Origin: Mangifera indica
Taxonomy: Eukaryota; Streptophyta; Magnoliopsida; Sapindales; Anacardiaceae
Assembly (NCBI RefSeq): GCF_011075055.1
Contig: NC_058143.1
Location: 9,749,057-9,813,056, forward strand
Direction: 5' to 3'
DNA: 64,000 nt
Shown here: piece after piece, positions 24,083 through 37,215 of the stretch
Numbering within the stretch: the first letter of the stretch is position 1
Layout: each line of letters starts with the position of its first letter
Program-made: the position numbers and the translations under genes
The notes under the pieces: model-generated
The model's input: only the letters and a program-made list of their open reading frames with translations
Database searches by the model: none
Told to the model about the DNA's origin: nothing

Positions 24083-26361
24083 TGTAATATGATTTAGTTA
24101 AGTAAGGAATAAATGGTTATTTATCGCAAGGGTGAACTCTCATTTTTGCATGTAAAATAGTTTTTTCGTATTGAGTATGAAAATGATTAAGTTTGAAGGG
24201 ATGAATGCTTGTGTATATAGGAGTGCATGCCCGTTCATCTGATACATTGAATTTGAATTTGGATAAGATGCATTTCATAGTAATCTCAAGATGTACCTCA
24301 ATGGAACAATAAGATGAATGATTGTTTGTGTGGTTTATTTTGTAAAATAAAAAAAAAACGTGGCTATTTGGCTAAGTTTTATGTGATATTTCATTCAATT
24401 AACCAAACAACAACCTAGAAAGAGATTTTAAGTCATCAAAAAAGAATAAGAAGAGAATCAGCCATGAAAGACTAAACATGTGCAAAAGTCAAGTAAGTAG
24501 TTAGCCTCTCCCTCTCCTTATTGTGTAGTTTGATTGATTTTAAGGACTAAATTACTATTTTATTGATTAATCTGCATGAAAAGTGCACTATGATCAATTA
24601 AATGAATAGGATGCCATGATGTATGATCATTTGTAATTATGTATGTTGGATTGAGAAAATTGCAAGGCTATGTGGTATTGATATACATGTTAAACTTTGA
24701 TAATGATGGGGGATGAGTGATGTTTTATGTATGTATGATTGTTGTTGTTGGATTTTATGGATTATAGGATGCTTCTAAATGTGATTGTATACTAAGAATT
24801 GTGTGATTGGTTTTAGTTTGGTCAGAAATTGTAAAAATAAATAAATATGCAATTTTTAGAGCATGATGAATAACCATAAATACTTATATAGATGTCTGTT
24901 CATCCATATGTAAAAGAAAGGTTTGTTGTTCACGCGAAACACGTTAGGGTTAAAGTATGAATGGTTGTTTGATATGAGGCTAATACCCGTTCATAACACT
25001 GTAGGATGAACATTAAGGATAAGAGAGGAACGAATGTTAGGGATTTAATGACATTAGTCAATCATTCATAGATCGTTAGTCAATGAAGGGTGAATGCCCA
25101 TTCGTGGGCTTAGAAAGATGAATAAGGATCAAAGGTTACTAATGCCTATTAACCTAGTACAAAAAGATAATTTTACCCCTATACTATTTGTAAAAAGGGG
25201 AAAAAGATAGAAAGGCCTGCAAAAGACAAGATTAAGTTGCTAGCAAATCTAGAGTGCCTTACTACGTGAAAGATTGCGCAAACTTTGATTGAATCGAATC
25301 CATATTGAAAATAAAGAAAATGAATAAAAGTGTTGTTCACTTAGATAGCCACAAACTGTGTACGTAAGTAGCATTGTGTGTGAAAGCAATAGGACTATAT
25401 GAGAGATAGATACCCATGAGATGTGTTATGTACTAGATATCAAGGTTTATTAGCCACTCATTTTCAGTTTAGGTGTGCATGGTAAGGGAGAGTAGTATAT
25501 CAATTAGTTCTTCACGTGATCAATGAGATGCATTACATAAGTACCCATGGTAGGGGTTATCTTAGGATGGTAATTCACTTAGTAGTTTTATAGCTATTTG
25601 TATATGGTAAAAGAGGAACTGAGATCAAATTTTCTCATGTGACTAGGATATCATAATTAGTTAGACCAATAGTTCAATGAGCATGTGTGCAAAGACATAA
25701 GATATAGTAGATATTTGGGATGTTAACTACTTTCATAAGGGCATCGGATATGTCAAGTTTAACTTAGGCCTTAGTTGTCTGTGTGATGTGTTTTATGTTT
25801 TAGGGCATAAGAGTGCCAAGAATAGACAAATAGGCTTAAGAGAATGTCAAAAAACATATTTTAATAACCATGAAAAGACTTAGTAATGGAATGCTAAGTT
25901 TATGAGTTATGTTATGTAGAAGGTGTCGAGAGTTCACCTACTTACTGAGTGTTTTTCATTCACGCGTTCCCTTTTGTGGTTTTGTAGATAGAGGTGAGTA
26001 ATGAGACATGTGAGAGAGCAAGTGGTCTAGCTTAGGTTATTACATGAGGTTAAAAGCAATATTATAATTTTCCAAATTTATGATAATTATGTATTTATTT
26101 TAGTTTGAGACTTTATGGTTTGTATTTGTGCACTGAGTTTATGATGGATGGATTTTAAAACACTTATTTTCAGATGATGTTTATTCATTGTTATTAATTA
26201 AAGTATTCCATTGAATGATTTCACATCGTTTTGCATGTTGTTATTATGAGGATTTAATATCATGAATAAAATTTTATTGTATATGGGAAAAAGTTCAAGT
26301 TGTGCATGTTTTATCAAGTCATATATCCGGTAGAGCTATGTATCTTGACAAAAGTGTTACA
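24083..26361 (+). repeat. Related gypsy LTR, probably solo or truncated
   Basis: Ends CTTGACAAAAGTGTTACA at 26361. Its second half (25360-26000) follows 23200-23780 in order: the ACCCATGAGATG, GGTGTGCATGGTAAGG, GATCAATGAGATGCATTA and GAGGTGAGTAATGAG blocks. The left boundary is uncertain: it begins with TGTAATATG immediately after the preceding LTR, and I found no target duplication. Confidence 0.6.
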
Positions 26362-26389
26362 ATAGCGATATATGTGGGTTTATGACAGT

Positions 26390-27602
26390 GCATAACATAT
26401 ATATGGGATCCCTACTTTGTCACATTTATTGATGACTTCATTGGATATAACTATGCATTTTTATGAAACAAAAGATTAAATGCTTTGAGAAATTTAAATA
26501 ATTTAAGAATGAAGTGGAAAAACAACTCGGTAAGAGTATTAAGATCTTCCAAAATGATTGATAAGGTGAATATTTGAGTGTTAAATTCAAAGAATACCTA
26601 AAGAAGAATGAGATATTATCTCAACTCACTTTTTTTGATACACGTTAGCATAATGGTATATCTTAGCAAAGTAATGAAACTTTGATAGAAATTGTCAGGT
26701 TGATGATGAGTTTTATTTACCTAACATTTTTTTTTCTTTGGGCTATGTCTTAGAAATAGTGGTATATACATTGAATCGTATCCCGTCTAAGTATATGGAC
26801 AAAACTCCTTATGAGTTATGGATTAAACGAATACCCAATCTAAATTACTTAAAAAATCTGGTAATATGGCTTATATCTAGAAATTGACTTTGGACAAGCT
26901 GAGCTCCAAGTTTGAAAAGTGTACCATTATGGTGGTACTATAAAGAAACTAAGATTTATTGCTTCTACCGCCTAGGAGAGCAAAACGGTTTTGTTTGTAT
27001 AAATTGACATCTTTTTTAAGAGAGAGTTCATTCTCAAAAGGACCAATAAAAGGAAGGTAAATCTTGATGATGTTCTAGTAGTATAATATAACATAGATAT
27101 TAGACAAGATGATGTGCCATTTCAAATGATTGATCATAACAAAGAGATTATTCCACCTTAAGTGGAACACAGTGAATTGACTTGGCACACATGTGAGCTA
27201 CATAGGCTAGTTGAGTACACAATAAGCCTGAGAGATTTGGTTTTCTTATAACTTAACATAGTAACGTACTAGTCATCATGATGACAAGCCTATGACCTAC
27301 ATTGACACTATGTCAAATCCAAACTCTAAGAGATAGCTTGAGACTATGAAATCTAAGATGTACTCTATGTACTCAAACCAAATATGGAATCCATTAGATC
27401 CACTTAAAGGGTAAAACTAGTAAGGTGAAATGGGTTTTCAAGAAGAAAACCAACATAGAAGGTAAGGTGCATACCAATAAAGTATGATTGGTTGCCAAAG
27501 GTTTCATTCATAAGTATGGTATTGACTATCGTGAAATCTTTTGTCAGTTGTGGTACTCAAGCTTATTTGGATTGTACTTGTAATTACATTGTTTTGTATA
27601 AT
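26390..27602 (+). pseudogene. Ty1/copia integrase-RT fragment
   Basis: Readable in broken frames: FVTFIDDFIGYNYAF-like (integrase core), a segment like HNGISQQSNETL, then TKLLMSYGL-type sequence. Further on, the KTNIEGKVHTNKV and LVAKGFIHKYGIDYREIF pieces correspond to the start of a copia reverse transcriptase. Multiple stops. Cut at 27603 by the end of the minus-strand gypsy LTR. Confidence 0.75.
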
Positions 27603-28300
27603 TATAACACCCATTTCCAAAAGCATACCCTTAGATGGAATATGACTTGAAAAGACATGCACAATTTAATTTCTTAAATAATACAATAGAAATAATGATA
27701 ATGTAATAAGACACTTAACTTATATGCATGCAAAAGGTGTAACAAATGAAAATTCTTAATTAATAAATAATCATAATGAAACTTCATAAATAAAAATCCA
27801 TTTATTAAAATTAGTGTGTTTGAAAAATATCTAAATCCCCAAAACAAGTGCATATTCAAGCAATTGTCTAAAATAAAATGTCAAATTATAAAACATGAAA
27901 ATGACTATCTTGCCTTTTCATCTTATGCAATGAACTAAATTGGACTGTTGGCTTTCCTACATGCTTTGCTACTCACCTCTACTTGTAAAATAATAAAAAA
28001 AGAACGCATGAGTGAAAAACATTCAGTAAATAGGTTACCTTTTAGCACATAGCAAAAACATAACTGAAACTGAGTTTCTTTCCTAAATAATATATTTGAT
28101 CATAACTTGACACCTTTGTGCCTTAAACAGTGGCCATTCACAAAAAATATTAAACCTAAGCTAACCTTGGTATATCCAATGCCTAGTGAAAACAATTGAC
28201 ACCTCTCATGTCAACTAACTATCTATTGTGCTTTACGTACATACCGACTGGACTATTCGACTAACTAACTATGATGATACTTTGATTTTAAAGGAAACTA

Positions 28301-29950
28301 TGTTAGATTTTCAGGGTGTCAGTAACTGACAGTGTAATGAAATCAAAAATTTTTTAAATCAAACAATCTTAAAAACTGTAACCACGATACCTGTTTTATA
28401 TATTAGATTCATGAATATGCAAAATACATATAGGGTGTTTAAGGATTATAGCTACATTGATGGCTTCTTCAATCTTCACATGGCTTGAAACAAAAAACTA
28501 TCCAACTTTTCAAAGGTAGCACCTTGGTATCCATGTAGAGCACGAACAAAATAAAAGGCTACTAAGGCTTTAGTTAGAAACTTTGTTCATAGGAAGAGGA
28601 AAGAACTTACTTGCATTAGCTAGGGTTTGTATGAAAACTAACCTAACACGAATGTATGCCTTTATATAGTTTTAGGATGACAAGCATGATTGGCACCATT
28701 TAATAGCACAACCAGCATGCTCCTAAATAATGTACACGGTCGACTCTATAAGTGTGGAATGGTTGTCACACTTTATTTGCATGGTGTTCGCTAGCTATAT
28801 GCATGTGGAACGGTTGACATCCATCTCATCAAGGTGCACAACCAACCATGCTTCATGCATGGCCATGTATTTGGTCAAAGTATGGTCAACCCAGACTTTC
28901 AACCTTATTGGATAAACCCAGTTTATTTGCAGTTTCTCTTTTGTCCCTAAACACTAGTATTATTAGTAAATAATCCTCACCTTTGAGTTTAAATTAACTC
29001 CCTTATGCATGTGACACAAGCTCTCTATCAAATCAATAGTGTTTGGATTTAGGTTAAATCCAGATAAAGACCAAGATTAACCTTTAGCAAGGTGTCATGG
29101 TTACCTGGACAATAAAGTGTTAACAAATATCTTTTAAGCTTTTACAACATCATAGTTATGTGTTATTTAATCATTTCATTAACCAATATTTCTCGAGGTT
29201 GAGACATAAAATTATGTCTATCTTAGTAGCTCCTCGATATGAACTAATACACATTAATGAGTAACACAGATTAGACTATAACTTAGTCCCACTACACCTA
29301 TAAATTTAAGTGGTCATGAATGTCATTCAGTATTCTTATGCGAAATATTTTCTCTTATGCTCAGGAGTGACAAATCCTTTATTGATCAACCATAGCCTCA
29401 ATGTATCTTATGATATGACCAATCAATACCTTTATGGTTACTGTAGTTACAATGACACATTAGATAGTATCAAATCATACCGATCCTTATATAAAATGTT
29501 ATAATGACCTCAAGTCAAAGGATCACAGACATTTATGGTTTTTAGAGAATTTATTCTATAGACATTAGAGTAACTATTCATATAGATATCTTCTAGATAG
29601 GTTTATCTAGTGAACACATTTACAAGATACATCAATATGTTGCACCAAGCTGTTTACAAATAGCTTCAACACGTAAAAATTGTCACCACCTTTCAGTTGG
29701 GTCACTCAATACTATGATAATGTTATTATCATTACATGTGCCCTTGTTTATTGTAATATCAAGATTATAGATATTTTTAGAATGACCACTTAATATGAGT
29801 ATAGGATTCCTACGATCAGTTGTTTGATACTTTCATTAGAGTTCTACTATTCTAAGGACATGTTATTTATGTGATTATATAATTAATTGACATATAAATT
29901 AAATAACAATAAATCTTTTCTAAATAATTAATATTAAAATTACAATTACA
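28301..29950 (-). repeat. LTR-like insertion, about 1.65 kb, unclassified
   Basis: On the plus strand it starts TGTTAGATTTTC and ends ACAATTACA, so either orientation gives TG...CA. It interrupts the gypsy LTR at a point where the flanks resume LTR homology. The content is non-coding and LTR-like. The probable target duplication is poor (AACTA / AATTT), so boundaries are tentative. Confidence 0.5.
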
Positions 29951-30932
29951 AATTTTGAATGCGATCGACTTTGGGACACCTACCCATACAAATTAAACAC
30001 AGTCCCTTCCTTACCACAATCACATAGTTATGAGACTATTAATTAAAAACCACCCTTGGGTGGTCGCTACCATAGACATGTATGTAATGCATTCTACTGA
30101 TCATGTGAGAAAATAAGTATAAATCTATTCCTTTATCATGGACCCCCAAACTATATTATGTGTCTAAAACACCCTAGCGCCAAGTTTATGACACATCTCA
30201 TGGGTATTTACCTCTCATATATCTCTATCTACGTGTATCTTTCCTTTTTTAAACTTTTATCGTTTTCAACTTGAATTGAACTTGAACAGGGCCTAGTGTT
30301 GTCTTCCACATAGTCGAACACTTTAATTAGCTAATTATCAATTTTCTTTCTTTCCTAGACATTTCTAAACTTTTCTAGTTTAAATCCCTATTACGCATTC
30401 AGCTTAAAGGTTAAAGGGTAATTTTGTCTACCATAAATGACACTAGGTTTCTTTTCCCTTGTTTGCTAATCGCTACCTTGAGTAAAAGCTTATTTCATGT
30501 CAAACGTTCATTAACCTTAAAACTCTAAAATGAATGTCTCATATTGAAAATGTATGAAGTCGTTCCATGAGGTACCTTTAGACAACTTGTCAATACCCCA
30601 AGGAAACAAAATTTCATGGCCTAAACTTAGCCTATACTTATTAGAATTTTATAACCAAGAGAGAAGTACGTAATATTTAACGTAACTCTCAAATACACTA
30701 TGCAATTTCCCTAAAAAGATCTCACAACATGAACCTATAAATTCCTTCATGCAAGTCGCATTAAACCTTCACCACATGCATGCAAATTCTTATTGATTTG
30801 ACACAAGATTTTCAAGAATTTCGTTCTTAGTTGGTTGCTACTCTAAAAGCTAAGAAAATACAACGTACATTGCTCTGTCACAACAAGCTCAATGTCTACC
30901 AATTTCAACCTGAGCCATTCCTATTTTGTTAG

Positions 30933-33549
30933 TGTAACACCTACAAGTATGCCTAAAGTTATTTTCATATTTTGGCTTGATCTGTGTGAATTATAGGATA
31001 CACGACCGTATAGGAAGGCTACATGCCCGTGTATAATGTGGCAAAGTGTAAAATTGTCTTTTTTCTATGCCATATGTGTTTTTGACCAAGTCTAGACAAC
31101 ATGCATGCCCGTGTGTGAAGGAGCAGATATTTGTACATTATTAGCAAATTTGAAATTGAGATAAGGTTGTGTTTAATAAGGATTTCAAAACATGGCTTTG
31201 ATTGTGCAATGACACACATACTTGTGCACCTTAAGTACACACTTATATACCATTGTCTGGAGAGAAAAATAAAAGGATCATAAACACATTTGGTTGAACA
31301 CTTTTGACCCTAATTTTTTGGAGAATCTTGAGAGCACTTAAGAGCTAGAAAAGCTATGGGTGCAAGAAGAGGATTTGGAAAGGAAAATCAAGCCATGTGA
31401 AGAGCAACAAAGATCTATAGAAGGAAAGTAAGTATGATGTCTCTCCTTATTAATTAATTTTGATGTTTCATCATTAATTTAGCATATTTTCTAGAATCAT
31501 TTGTCTCTATGTTAAATCATGTATATATGTTTGATAATGATATATAATGCATTAATATACATTTGATAATATGAATGATGAATTAGAGTAACCAATTGAC
31601 TACTTGTTTTTAGAATGTTATGTTGTACTTGTTGGATCTTAATTTTGTAATTTGAGGAAGAGTGATATTCTGATTTTACATGTGGCATGATGGGATTGAA
31701 GATGAGATAATGAGTTATGATTAAGGGGTTTAACAATGTCTTAGAGAATTGTGTTTAGTATTATAGTGTGATTGTTTGGTTAAGTTTATGCAAGTGGTGA
31801 TTGTGGTTATTTCTGTATAATGGTATATGTTTCCTTTTCAATTTTGGAATGCATGTTGAAATGTTGTTAAGTTAACCTAGCATGTTGTTTGCTGTTTTTT
31901 AGTTGAAAGGTTTAACCTTTGAGTAATTGTTATATTATTTTGTGATGCTATAATTGATGATTATGGATATTTGTCTGTTTAGAGGTATTATGGTGGTCTG
32001 TTGGCTGAGAATTAAAAGTGAGGGAACTAAATATGATGTGTTTGTTTGTATATATTTATGAGGTATGTTGTATAATAAGTTATGAGTTTTGAGCTTGTGT
32101 TTAGGCTGAGTTAAGTAGGTAGGGGTTGTGGTTGTATTGTGAATTAGAAGTGTTAAATGGAAATCTTGGCTAGGAAATGTGAACTTTTTGAAGTGTGGCA
32201 ATGGTGTTTGGTAAGTTTGGAAAAAAAGCAAAAAGATGTTTGTCGAATTCTAAAAAAAAGGATGATACAAGCCCGTGTGTACCTAGAAGAAGTTCTCCAC
32301 ATGCAGATTAATTCCACAAGGGTGTGGATTTAAGAACAGGTACACGCTCGTGTGGTATAGGACACACAATCGTGTGTCTTACCCCAAAGATACACACCCA
32401 TGTGCCTAGATTTAAGCCGTGTGAATTAAAAGTATACACTCTCATGTGTAAAAGATACACCCCCATATACATTTGCGAAAAATTAAGAATAAAGGTATAA
32501 AGAGTTAGTAAATAGTTTTATAGAGTTTTGAAGTAATGTATGAGCTTAAAAATGAGTATTCTACCCCTATAAGGGGGATTTTGATGAAAAAAGATACAAG
32601 GCCTTAACAAATGCTAATATAGGTGTGTCTAACTATGTGGATGATGACATGGACCTTGATCAGAATGGTTTCAAATCGAAACCAAAAAACAATACATCAC
32701 ATATTTAGAACCATCAAGCTGTGTGCAATGGTAGTGAAAGCATCAAGGCGAGTTTGTATAACACTGATACCTTTGGATGACTATGCATTGATGACAGGCG
32801 TTGACGCATCTATGATGCATGGGAGATACTAGAAAAGACCCAAGTTTTACTGCCTTATAATATGGTATCCATATCTTTAAGCTCGACCTACACATGCATT
32901 AAGTTAACTTTATGATTAACATTTGAGATGTCTTATGCTTTCACTAAACGTTTGATACATTGATATACCTTGTATGACATTAATCATTTGAGATGACATT
33001 GCCACTATGGATTAGGCGTTGGGCATCGAGATGTTTTGGATCAGCGTCATGGATGCTAGATAAAAATACATATTGATATATAGATTACGAATATAGGATA
33101 CATGACTTTACAGTTAGACGAGTGTACTTATTGAGATACTATGAGATTGTCTACTTATTAAGTATGTATCACTCACATGTTTTATTCATATGGTTTCACA
33201 GGTAAAGTTATAGAGCAATGAGGCCGCAGCAAAGAAGCTAACAAGTTAACTATGGTAGCGTATGAGGGCATGGGTAATGTTATCATTTTCCATAATTAAA
33301 CTTCTATATATTTTTTTATGCAATTTAAGATTTGTAATTATTATGCACATGATGGTTTTATGGATTAATGTTTCAGACTTTGCAATTGACATTCAATAAA
33401 TGATTAATGCACTTTTAGGAATTGCGGCTTTATATTTATTAATAACTTCATGTTGTTTTAAATGTTTACACATGGAAAAATTTTAATTAGATACTCATTT
33501 TTGGATACATATTCTATGTAGAGGTATGTGTCTAAAGTGAAGTGTTACA
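30933..33549 (+). repeat. Solo LTR of a gypsy element (2.6 kb)
   Basis: Starts TGTAACACCTACAAG and ends AAAGTGAAGTGTTACA, flanked by GTTAG (30928-30932) and ATTAG (33550-33554), a 4-of-5 match to a 5-bp duplication. Its interior has the family's CCCGTGTG/ACACACAATCGTGTG-type words. No internal coding region follows it; the surrounding minus-strand LTR resumes instead. Confidence 0.75.
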
Positions 33550-34399
33550 ATTAGCAATTTTTTAAGTTCAAGAATGCAACTCATTGAACAACATGGGAAT
33601 TATCTAGGTTCCAACCATACAAAATATCAAAACAACCTATAAACCATTCAAGAAGACATCTAAGATTCAAGGATAACAAACTAACAATAATCTCATCCCA
33701 AATATCCAAGAAAACTCAATCAAGATGTAATAACTTGAGAGAAGAAGTCTACTTTACTTGATTTTTTAGCCATGTTTCAAAATAGATAATAGGTTACTAA
33801 AGAAACAAAATACGATTTCCGCTTTTGAAATGAAGAATTATAAGTTTTCTATCAATAGTCCAAAAATCAGTGTGATCTAATAGTGGAATTATGAGATCAC
33901 AAAACTCTCATAGGGATGTGCATTAAAAATCTAGGCACAACATTTTTCTCTTTTCTTTTTTTTCTTCTTTTTATTTCTTTTGCTTGTCAACACTACCTTC
34001 GTTGGACTATCGTTTCTTTCTTTTATTTTTTCTAGCAAGGTGGTTGAAAAACCTTAAAGTTTAGGCAGAAGATATCTTATATAGGCTACCAACTCCTAAT
34101 TTGCTTATGATTATTAAATAATAAACTCTTTATTGCATTTTTAACTAAATAAAATTCATCTTTTATGATTTATCTATATGGACCAACAATTGGGCCCAAA
34201 CAAAACTTCCATGCCTAATTTTGGCCTAATATAAATAATATCTTCAATTTCAACCCAATTCAAAATTGAAATTTCTGAAAAAGACATTAATATCCCTAGG
34301 GTTTACTTGCAGGTATTATATTTCATCCTTCTTAAATGAATTTCATCCTCAAAATTCACTTAAAAAGTTATGGGAATCTCTTTCTTATGTCTTCCTCGA

Positions 34400-37215
34400 C
34401 CTCCTATATGAACTCCTCAACTTGGTGATTCCTCTAAAGAACCTTAATTAGAGGAATCTTCTTGTTTTTGACTCTTTAACTTGGTTGTCCTAAATTTTCA
34501 TTAGATGTTCCTCATAGACCAAATTGTCATAGAGCTCAACATCCTCAATTTGTATACACTTATGCAACAACAACATGTAGAACACGTTATGGATGTGATC
34601 CATACTCAATAGTAATGTAAGCCTGTAGGCTACCTTACCTATATGCTTTAATACTTAAAATGGTCCTATAAACCTTGACGTTAGCTTTCCTTTTCTATCG
34701 AATCTCATGACATGCTTATAGGGGGCTACTTTCACAAAGACCTTATCACCTACTACAAACTTAAGATCTTTCCTTATCTTGGCAACATAACTTTTTTGAT
34801 GGTCTTGAGCTTGTTTCATTCTTTCTCATATCTATCTAACATCCTCTATCATTCTTTGGGTCATATCAAGCCCTAATGCTTGAGTCAAAATATCTTGCTT
34901 GCCTATCTCATCGTAATGTAAAGGTGATGTGCACTTTTTATCATAAAATGCCTCATATAGAGTCATCTTGATAATTGTTTGATAACTATCATTGTATGCA
35001 AACTTTATTAATAGCAACACCTTTATCTAATTTGCAATTTTATTTAAGTAACATGTCTTTGATCACTCGATTGACTCTCTCAGTTTACCCATTTATTTGG
35101 GGATGGTAGACTGTATTGAAAGCTAAGTTAGTGCCCAAAGACCTATGCAAACTTTGCCAAAATGCCCAAATAAATCTTGTGTATCAATTTGACACTATTT
35201 TCTTTGGTACTCTATAGAGTCGATTATCTCTTTAACGTATACCTGACCCAACTGATTTATAGTTGTGGCACTCTTTATTGTGATAAAGTTTGTCGACTTG
35301 GTTGAACGGTTGACTATGACCTACAAAACATTGTATCATCCTTTGACCTTTAATAACTCAACCACAAAATCCATCAAGATGTCTTCCCACTTCCATTATA
35401 GAATACTAAAAGGTTGTAAAAGTCTTTATGGTCTCTAATGTTTTACTTTAACTTATTGGCAAATGAGGTACTTAGCCACAAACTCTGTTACGTTTTTCTT
35501 CATACCTGACCATTAGAAAGATCTCCTTAAATCTTAATATATCGTTACGTTTTAGGATAAGTAGTGTAAAGGGAATTGTACGCCTCTATAGGGATCCTAT
35601 TCTCTAAATTCTGATCATGGGGAATATAAACATGACTTTTGAACCTTAACACATCATCTACTATGTTGAAATCTACCTTAATACCCTCTACAACTTTGTC
35701 TTATATGAATACACTATTTGTTTGTTGTTTAGGCCATACGAATCTAGTTCAAAAGGGCCTACTAAATTTGTAAATTGGCTAAATGCCTTACCAATACCTC
35801 AATTTGTTTTCTTACCAACTCTTATTGTAACTCATGGTGAGTTGTAAGTTGGGACAAGATTACTTTTTTACTTAAGGTATCTGCTAATATATTAGCCTTG
35901 TCAGGGTGGTATCTGATTTCACACTCATAATCCTTAACTAATTTTAGCCACCACCTTTGTCTCATCTTAATCTTTTTCTAGGTAAAGAAGTATTTGAGGC
36001 TTTTGTGATCCATGTAAATAGTGTTCTTAACCCTATATTAATAGTTACAATATCTTTAAGGCAAACATAACCACTGCCAACTCTAATTTGTGTGTAAGGT
36101 ATTGTGTCTTGTACTTCTTTATTTATCTGGAGGTATAAGCTAGTACTCGGCCTCTTTATATTAATGTGATGTGTTTGTATAGATGTCATATTTCTCACCC
36201 TCTATTAGTAAGGCTATTATGAGAGTTGAGGTCAACCTCATCTTTAAGTCTTGAAAGCTCTATTTGTATGTATCAAAACATATAAAAGACATATCTTTAT
36301 AGGTCAATTCTATGAACGGTCGGGCTAACTTGGCAAAACCCTCCACAAACTTTTTATAGTACCCTGCCAACCCAAATAAGCTCTTCACCTCCTTAGCTAT
36401 CTTACGCCTTTGTCATTATAATACCACATTTACTTTACCTAGGTCTATTAAAAGACTATCTACTAAGACCACATGTCCAAGGAAAACCATTTTATCCAGC
36501 TAGAACTCGTACTTAGAAAACTTAGCATAAAGTTGTCTTTCTTTTAACCTTTACAACAAAATCTTTAAGTTTTGCCTATACTCCTCTCAAGTTCTAGTAT
36601 ACACTAGGATGTTGTCTATGAACACCATGATATACTTATCTAGGTAATCTCAAAACATTCGATTCATACGATCCATAAATATTGTTAGGGCATTAATCAA
36701 CCTAAAGGGCGTAACCATAAACTTATAATGCCTATATCTTGTTTTGAAGGCTGTCATTGGTATTTTTCTCTTAGCTAACTGGACTTGATGATATCCTAAT
36801 CTCACACTAATCTTAAAGAAGACTAAAACACCCTTAAGTTGGTCAAATAAATCATCTATCCTTAGGAGTAGGTATTTGTCCTTTACTTTGACTTTTTTAA
36901 CTCTCGATAGTCAATGCACAATATTATTAGTCCATCTTTCTTTTTAACGAATAGGATTGGTGCACCCTATGACAAATGACTCAGTCTAATGAAACCACTT
37001 TCTAACAACTCTTGTAATTATTTCTTTAATTCTTGAAGTTCGGGTAGGGCCATTTTGTCTAATGCCTTAGAGAATGGTGTTCTCCTAGGAGTTAACTCTA
37101 TGCTAAACTTCACTTTTCTTTCTAGTGTTAACCCTGGGAGACTATAAAGGAAAACACTTGAAAATTCTTACACCACTGAAATATCTCTTACACTTGAAAC
37201 TACCTTATTTGGTAA
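34400..37215 (-). pseudogene. gypsy RT / RNase H / integrase pseudogene (minus strand)
   Basis: Upstream part near 37.1 kb: SLPGLTLERKVKFSIELTP, then [12 protein letters not shown] and CIDYRELKK (about 36.9 kb). RT core: FIDNILV at about 36.6 kb, in which the second catalytic Asp is Asn. The RNase H region follows (36.3-35.9 kb), then integrase with FAYNDSYQTIIKMTLYEAFY at 35.0 kb. Stops and frameshifts throughout. Same lineage as the plus-strand element. Confidence 0.85.

Larger units (their letters stand above)
27603..34320 (-). repeat. 3' LTR of the minus-strand gypsy, split by two insertions
   Basis: Pieces in LTR order: 34320-33550, 30932-about 29951, and 28300-27603, about 2.4 kb in total. 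The LTR start in minus orientation reads TATAATACCTGCAAGTAAAC, closely like the TGTAACACCCACAGGTAAAC start of the plus-strand element. Its end, on the plus strand, is TATAACACCCATTTCC. Inserted into it are 28301-29950 and 30933-33549. Confidence 0.75.
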
